This document shows, piece after piece, positions 60,986 through 64,000 of a stretch of 64,000 bases of DNA (positions are counted from its first letter, which is position 1; the number at the start of each line of letters is the position of its first letter). The notes below the pieces were generated by a model. The model saw only the letters and a program-made list of their open reading frames with translations, did no database searches and was not told the DNA's origin. The translations under genes were made by a program, and so were the position numbers. This DNA is from Chionoecetes opilio (taxonomy: Eukaryota; Arthropoda; Malacostraca; Decapoda; Majidae), in contig JACEEZ010001139.1 in assembly GCA_016584305.1 (NCBI GenBank), forward strand, positions 87,265 through 151,264, in the 5' to 3' direction.

Positions 60986-63695
60986 ACAGTCTACCGCACC
61001 TAGTCCCTCATGCACGCTACCTTCTGAAGCACTGGTATTAGACAGCATGAGCAGCGGACTTCCTTGGGTTTCCACAACGTTCACAGCCTCATGCAAGTCC
61101 CCGGAGGCCCCACCAAGGTCACCAAGGTCCCTGAGCCCTCCTGCAGCAGTACCTGGCTTGGCGGGCACCTGCTGGATGTCTTCTTGCTCTCCACGATCAC
61201 CTTTAGCACCTGAGGCTGTGGTTAATGGGTCCTCAAGCAGGTGGTGAGATGGTGTGGTTAATGCAGCAGTGGAAGGTGTGTGGACTGTGTTGGCTGAGAG
61301 GTAAGGGCCAGGGGGCGTCCTGTGGGTGGTTTTGCTGCCTGACCGCCCCTTGAGCTGAAGGAAACACCACACCCAGTTAGTTGCCTCCTACACCTCACCG
61401 CATGTTGTCATGGCTCAGAAAATGTTGACAGCTGTAAACTATTAACCCCTTAAGTACGCAAATCCTGGCTACAATCTGCACGATCAGGTACCAAAAAAAA
61501 AATCTTGAAGAAAAAAAAAATGGTAAGAATAATCTATTACTTTGGATTTGCACCAAAAACAAGCTGATTTCAGATCTGTCCCTAAATTTTTTCGAAATTG
61601 TACTACGGGGTACAATGTACCATTGAATTTGTTCACTGACAATTGTAGTCCTTACATGGTACAGTACACTGTATTGTCAAATGATAATCATAGTACTTAA
61701 GGGGTCAATATATGGCACTTTCATAATCATTACGACTGACGATAGTTATATGCAGACATTTAGTAATATATCATTCTACTGGTAGGTATCATAAATTATA
61801 CACATTCTGCAGATGTTAAAGGCAAACTTCAGCCAAAATAAAAAATAAGCAAGAAATGTCATTTTGTAAAAAGATTAATGACAACAGAAAACTTGTCATA
61901 CTTAATTAATACACAGGAATTGCTGAAAGTTATGTACGGAATGCAAAAGTGTTACACATGCAAGTATCTTTATAATAAAACATATCGATGCCACACATGA
62001 TTAGAATATGATCATGCAAAACAAAATCTATCTCTGAACAGGACTCCAAACTTCTATAAAAAAAAAATGAAAACATACTTTTTAAAAGTACTCATTTCAG
62101 AAAATTCTGTCAAAAGAAGATAAATACAAGCGCCGAAGTGCTTTGCGTCGACTCCTTTACCCTGAAACACTACTTTCAAAAGAAATTAAAATTAAGTGTA
62201 GAGAGCAGATTGTACAACCTTCAAATCATGATATTTTAAGGCAAGTTACATTTGTAGATAAATCAGTCATTGTCAACTAATGCCAGCTCACCAAGCTGCA
62301 TGGCCAGGTGCAACTTGTTTGTTAAGTCTTGGCTTTCAAATTACTTCACATTTCATTCTATTGATCTTAAATACTCTCCCTTCCACTTTATTAATTTTTC
62401 ATATGTTTCACCTAACACTACTTGTCATTTTTCTTCCCCAAACATAACGTGATGGCATCATGATTTTCAGGTTAGGGAGTGACAACCAATTAAGAAAAAA
62501 CACTGGAAAAAAAAATCATAATAAAAGTGCATGAATGGTCTAATACAGGAGATGTGGAGGTGAGGGAAGCATAGGTCAGGGAGGCTGAGTACTGGAGATG
62601 TTATGTTACATGTGCGTCACTCAGGGCTGGAGGAGCAGAGGCGTCGAATCGTCCACACGCACTCGTCCCCAGCAGCAAAAGAGGTAGCGCTGGATGAGGT
62701 TTGTGCAAGAGCGAGGTGTCCCGTCACCCCTCTGGGTCATGGGCGGGAGGGGCCGTGAGTCACCCCCTCTCAACACTACTTAGGTAACTTCCACCCACAA
62801 ACTTACTCCACTGGCTACACTCACACACTTCATCTGCCATCTCTGCAGGCTTGAGGGACTCTTGAGGCTTGGCTGTACTGAACTCTTTTCACCTATAGCC
62901 TACATGGTGTCCTAATTTTGTCAATTATGAGTGTAAAATATTTGGTGTATATGATAGTCTACAGTTACATGCACACACAACCCAGGTACAACCCAGCAAT
63001 AATGAACTGGATGAAACCTGTTTACAATGTGCCACACCCATACCTATCATACCAATACCTATCCCTTAACAATAGTGTATAGATAGCATATTCTTCACCA
63101 CCTGTAATATACTATATCATCCAGAATCTATCAACTCACTGCAGAGCTCCTTTTCACTTTCACACTTCACTGCATAGTTTGTTTTTCACTGTACAACTCT
63201 AGGTAAAGTCGGTTACTTTACTCAGACAACCGTCACAATTACCAGTAGTTAATGGCAATGTTCAGTTTATATAATCATTTTACCAAAGCATATTAAAGCA
63301 CAAGTTGCACCACATCCTGTCTGCATCTATTGGGGCCAAGCAGTACCGAGGTTACACATTGGTTACCATGAATTTAGAGCCTTTTTAATACCTTTTTCTT
63401 TGTGAAAAAAACAAAATTGGGATTTTACTGAGCCTCACAGGAACTACTAGTTACTCAAAGTCACACTTCAAAAACATTTCAAAAAGACCAACCTGCTGGT
63501 TGAGCTGCGCCTGGTGGTGCCTGGAGGGGCGGGAGTGGTCGTGGCGGGGCAGTGGGGTGCCCTCAGGGAACACATTCACCTTGCACCTGCAGGTAGCACT
63601 GGCGAGGGTGTTGGCGGCGGTGGCGGTGATCTCCCCGGCATCAGCCAGGGAGCAGTCGGTGAGGCGCAGGATCCACGTCCCATACTGGTCGCTCT
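50648..63695 (-). CDS. Large Ig I-set domain, Ser/Pro-rich protein; 5' end outside or unresolved
   Basis: Eight minus-strand exons join in one frame: 63695-63493, 61354-60511, 59485-59341, 59163-58149, 54858-54706, 54484-54334, 53898-53465 and 53200-50648. They give 1,832 codons with the stop, and every junction phase matches, which is the main evidence for a single gene. The first visible exon encodes the C-terminal half of an Ig I-set domain (GTWILRL, then DAGEITATAAN). Its usual second cysteine is replaced by alanine, as in some muscle Ig domains. The rest is Ser/Pro/Thr-rich and probably disordered, with a short Arg/Gln/Glu-rich helix (VARLQRTIEETQRRWE), an IPVGGSL segment, and many RRxS and SP sites. 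The family is not recognised with confidence; the Ig type suggests a cytoskeletal or sarcomeric scaffold (palladin, zormin or unc-89 type), which is inference. Exons upstream of 63695, holding the start and the rest of the Ig domain, are not seen. Confidence 0.8.
53465..53898 (-). CDS. Ig-protein gene, Ser/His-rich exon
   Basis: The acceptor is tctgtggcag and the donor gtgagt. It encodes EAYLVPPRHDLWRTVSVDTI and ends VKKLASRFDPGPQKVNNLDK plus HGKN, in phase 0. Confidence 0.8.
54334..54484 (-). CDS. Ig-protein gene, short helical (coiled-coil-like) exon
   Basis: The acceptor is cattgtgttcag and the donor gtgggt. It encodes VEQEVARLQRTIEETQRRWE, an amphipathic helix-like stretch, then a Gly/Ser-rich tail. 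It ends with one base over, which fits the next exon. Confidence 0.75.
54706..54858 (-). CDS. Ig-protein gene, 51-codon exon
   Basis: The acceptor is ctctttaacag and the donor gtagga. It encodes IRIPVGGSLTTPSTRQNQSD and ends in DWKDELKDIQ, in phase 0 at both ends. Confidence 0.78.
54859..58028. other. Intron of the Ig-domain gene (or 3' flank of its short form)
   Basis: No further exon is recognised. It contains a TTAA MITE at 55966-56165 and a short CT tract after tttttggcattaaatcaatc (57015-57050). Confidence 0.6.
55966..56165. mobile_element. TTAA MITE, third copy
   Basis: It matches 36768-36971 (agaacgtaatttccattgta, atatgacctgtttagtatcc, gatctgggcgtgaagggg), with TTAA at 55962-55965 and 56166-56169. 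The left CCCC is lost. Confidence 0.85.
58029..59163 (-). CDS. Ig-protein gene, large exon with alternative end (internal donor or stop)
   Basis: The acceptor is cgttcttccacag. The open frame runs to TGA at 58029-58031, ending in KSPLKPWGSFKHKRDMMF. A phase-0 donor CAG|gtgacg at 58148 would instead join LRLPKPQ to the next exon (54858). Read-through would give a protein of about 774 aa within this window and splicing about 1,831 aa. The exon is Ser-rich with SSLSSCQSSPLSSLVSPL and a tract of RxxS sites. Confidence 0.8.
59341..59485 (-). CDS. Ig-protein gene, short exon with ADREHRKWE motif
   Basis: The acceptor is gtccccactcag and the donor gtgagt. With one base from the previous exon it reads GTIADREHRKWEAAVPLPNN and then PYSPERLAHRL. 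The charged helix followed by PNNPYSPE looks like a short conserved linear motif rather than filler. I cannot name it. Confidence 0.8.
59520..59605 (-). mobile_element. LINE 3' end, inverted and truncated, in an intron
   Basis: The minus strand reads ggaactaccatgtgtaggtc, then cctcttgtagcttc and ttcttgttctta, matching 37905-37972. Confidence 0.75.
59606..60510. other. Intron sequence; nothing recognised
   Basis: A/T-rich intron of the minus-strand gene without recognisable repeats or exons. Confidence 0.5.
60511..61354 (-). CDS. Ig-protein gene, Ser/Asp-rich exon
   Basis: The acceptor is ttccttcag and the donor gtaaga. It begins LKGRSGSKTTHRTPPGPYLS in phase 0 after the Ig exon. It contains a Gly run (60963-60987), an acidic Ser run DDSASSSSSSDTDNKEDGEE and a Pro-rich end. 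It ends with one base over. Confidence 0.85.
61446..61704. mobile_element. piggyBac-type MITE with ccccttaagtac ends
   Basis: TTAA at 61442-61445 is followed by ccccttaagtac; the right end is gtacttaagggg followed by TCAA, a one-base change from TTAA. It lies in an intron of the minus-strand gene. Confidence 0.75.
61705..63492. other. Intron sequence with one GC-rich patch
   Basis: A GC-rich patch at 62620-62780 could hide an exon on the minus strand, but I could not find splice sites in a consistent phase, and the exons at 63493 and 61354 already join in frame. A plus-strand stretch at 62095-62270 reads KYKRRSALRRLLYPETLLSK, unassigned. Confidence 0.4.
63493..63695 (-). CDS. Ig-protein gene, exon encoding C-terminal half of an Ig I-set domain
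   Basis: The acceptor is tatctcccactgcag and the donor gttggt. The reading SDQYGTWILRLTDCSLADAG, followed by EITATAAN and TCRCKVNV, is the E, F and G strand pattern of an I-set domain. Two leading bases complete a codon from an upstream exon, so the gene continues 5'. Confidence 0.85.
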
Positions 63696-63739
63696 CTGCA
63701 GTGGGAGATACAATGCATTCACCCTAAATTAAATGACCA

Positions 63740-63960
63740 ACAATAGTTTCCTAACATTGATGACAAATATCTAAAGAGGATAATCACATCATTCATGAGA
63801 CCAAAGCTTGAATATGCAGCAATGGTATGGAGGTCACAACCAACCCGCACACAGTTATTGGGAAAAGTTAGGGCACAAATTTTTACCCCCACAAGTAATA
63901 TAAGGGGAGGGAACCACCCCAAACTATATAAAACTCAACCCAGCATGAGGATTTGAAGCT
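63740..63960 (+). pseudogene. LINE reverse transcriptase C-terminal fragment
   Basis: The plus frame reads RIITSFMRPKLEYAAMVW and then LLGKVRA, the post-RT block of jockey/CR1-type LINEs (RPKLEYA, VW). It is diverged and truncated, directly upstream of the Ig exon on the opposite strand. Confidence 0.75.
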
Positions 63961-64000
63961 GGACTTATGGTTAGTGAGTTGAGTGGGCTGCCTCAAGACC

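Noticed and set aside
62095..62270. Plus-strand stretch KYKRRSALRRLLYPETLLSK as a possible exon
   Set aside because: There are no clear splice sites, and it lies in an intron of a minus-strand gene; kept only as a note.

Overview
The window is eukaryotic and most likely from a decapod crustacean. The reasons are intron-split genes with GT-AG junctions, very long (CT)n and (CA)n tracts, many TTAGG-like interstitial tracts, and a dense load of LINE, Penelope, piggyBac-like, hAT-like and THAP-bearing transposon remnants. The species assignment is inference. There are no operons, prokaryotic signals or CRISPR arrays. Most long open frames are artefacts of simple repeats.

Layout. Positions 1-9.7 kb are repeats: a dispersed repeat split by a THAP-carrying transposon, two foldback elements, a 77-bp satellite, a 3.5-kb inverted-repeat element filled with a (CA)n minisatellite, and a 5'-truncated Penelope element. 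From 10 to 22.7 kb lie a repeat family present in about three copies, long polypyrimidine tracts, a decayed LINE, a decayed minus-strand remnant, and a second copy of the first repeat. This stretch has many homopolymer-type disruptions that suggest poor consensus quality. From 23 to 36.4 kb are foldback elements, a decayed piggyBac-like transposon with related ends, several nested MITEs and tandem arrays.

Two host genes are supported. TRAPPC4 (36.5-40.65 kb, plus strand) is complete in five coding exons and encodes 217 aa. A large minus-strand gene (63.7 to 50.65 kb) is reconstructed from eight phase-compatible exons. It starts inside the window with the C-terminal half of an Ig I-set domain and continues as a Ser/Pro-rich, probably disordered protein of about 1,830 aa. 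It has a possible alternative, earlier C-terminus at 58.03 kb. The region between the two genes (40.7-50.5 kb) holds MITEs and a 27-bp minisatellite that is interrupted by a TTAA-flanked 1.23-kb transposon.

I did not find a convincing new enzymatic or defence system. The most unusual material is structural: transposon ends amplified into satellite, filled and empty insertion sites inside the same window, a composite of two elements with related ends bounded by a 10-bp direct repeat, and the alternative end of the Ig-domain gene.
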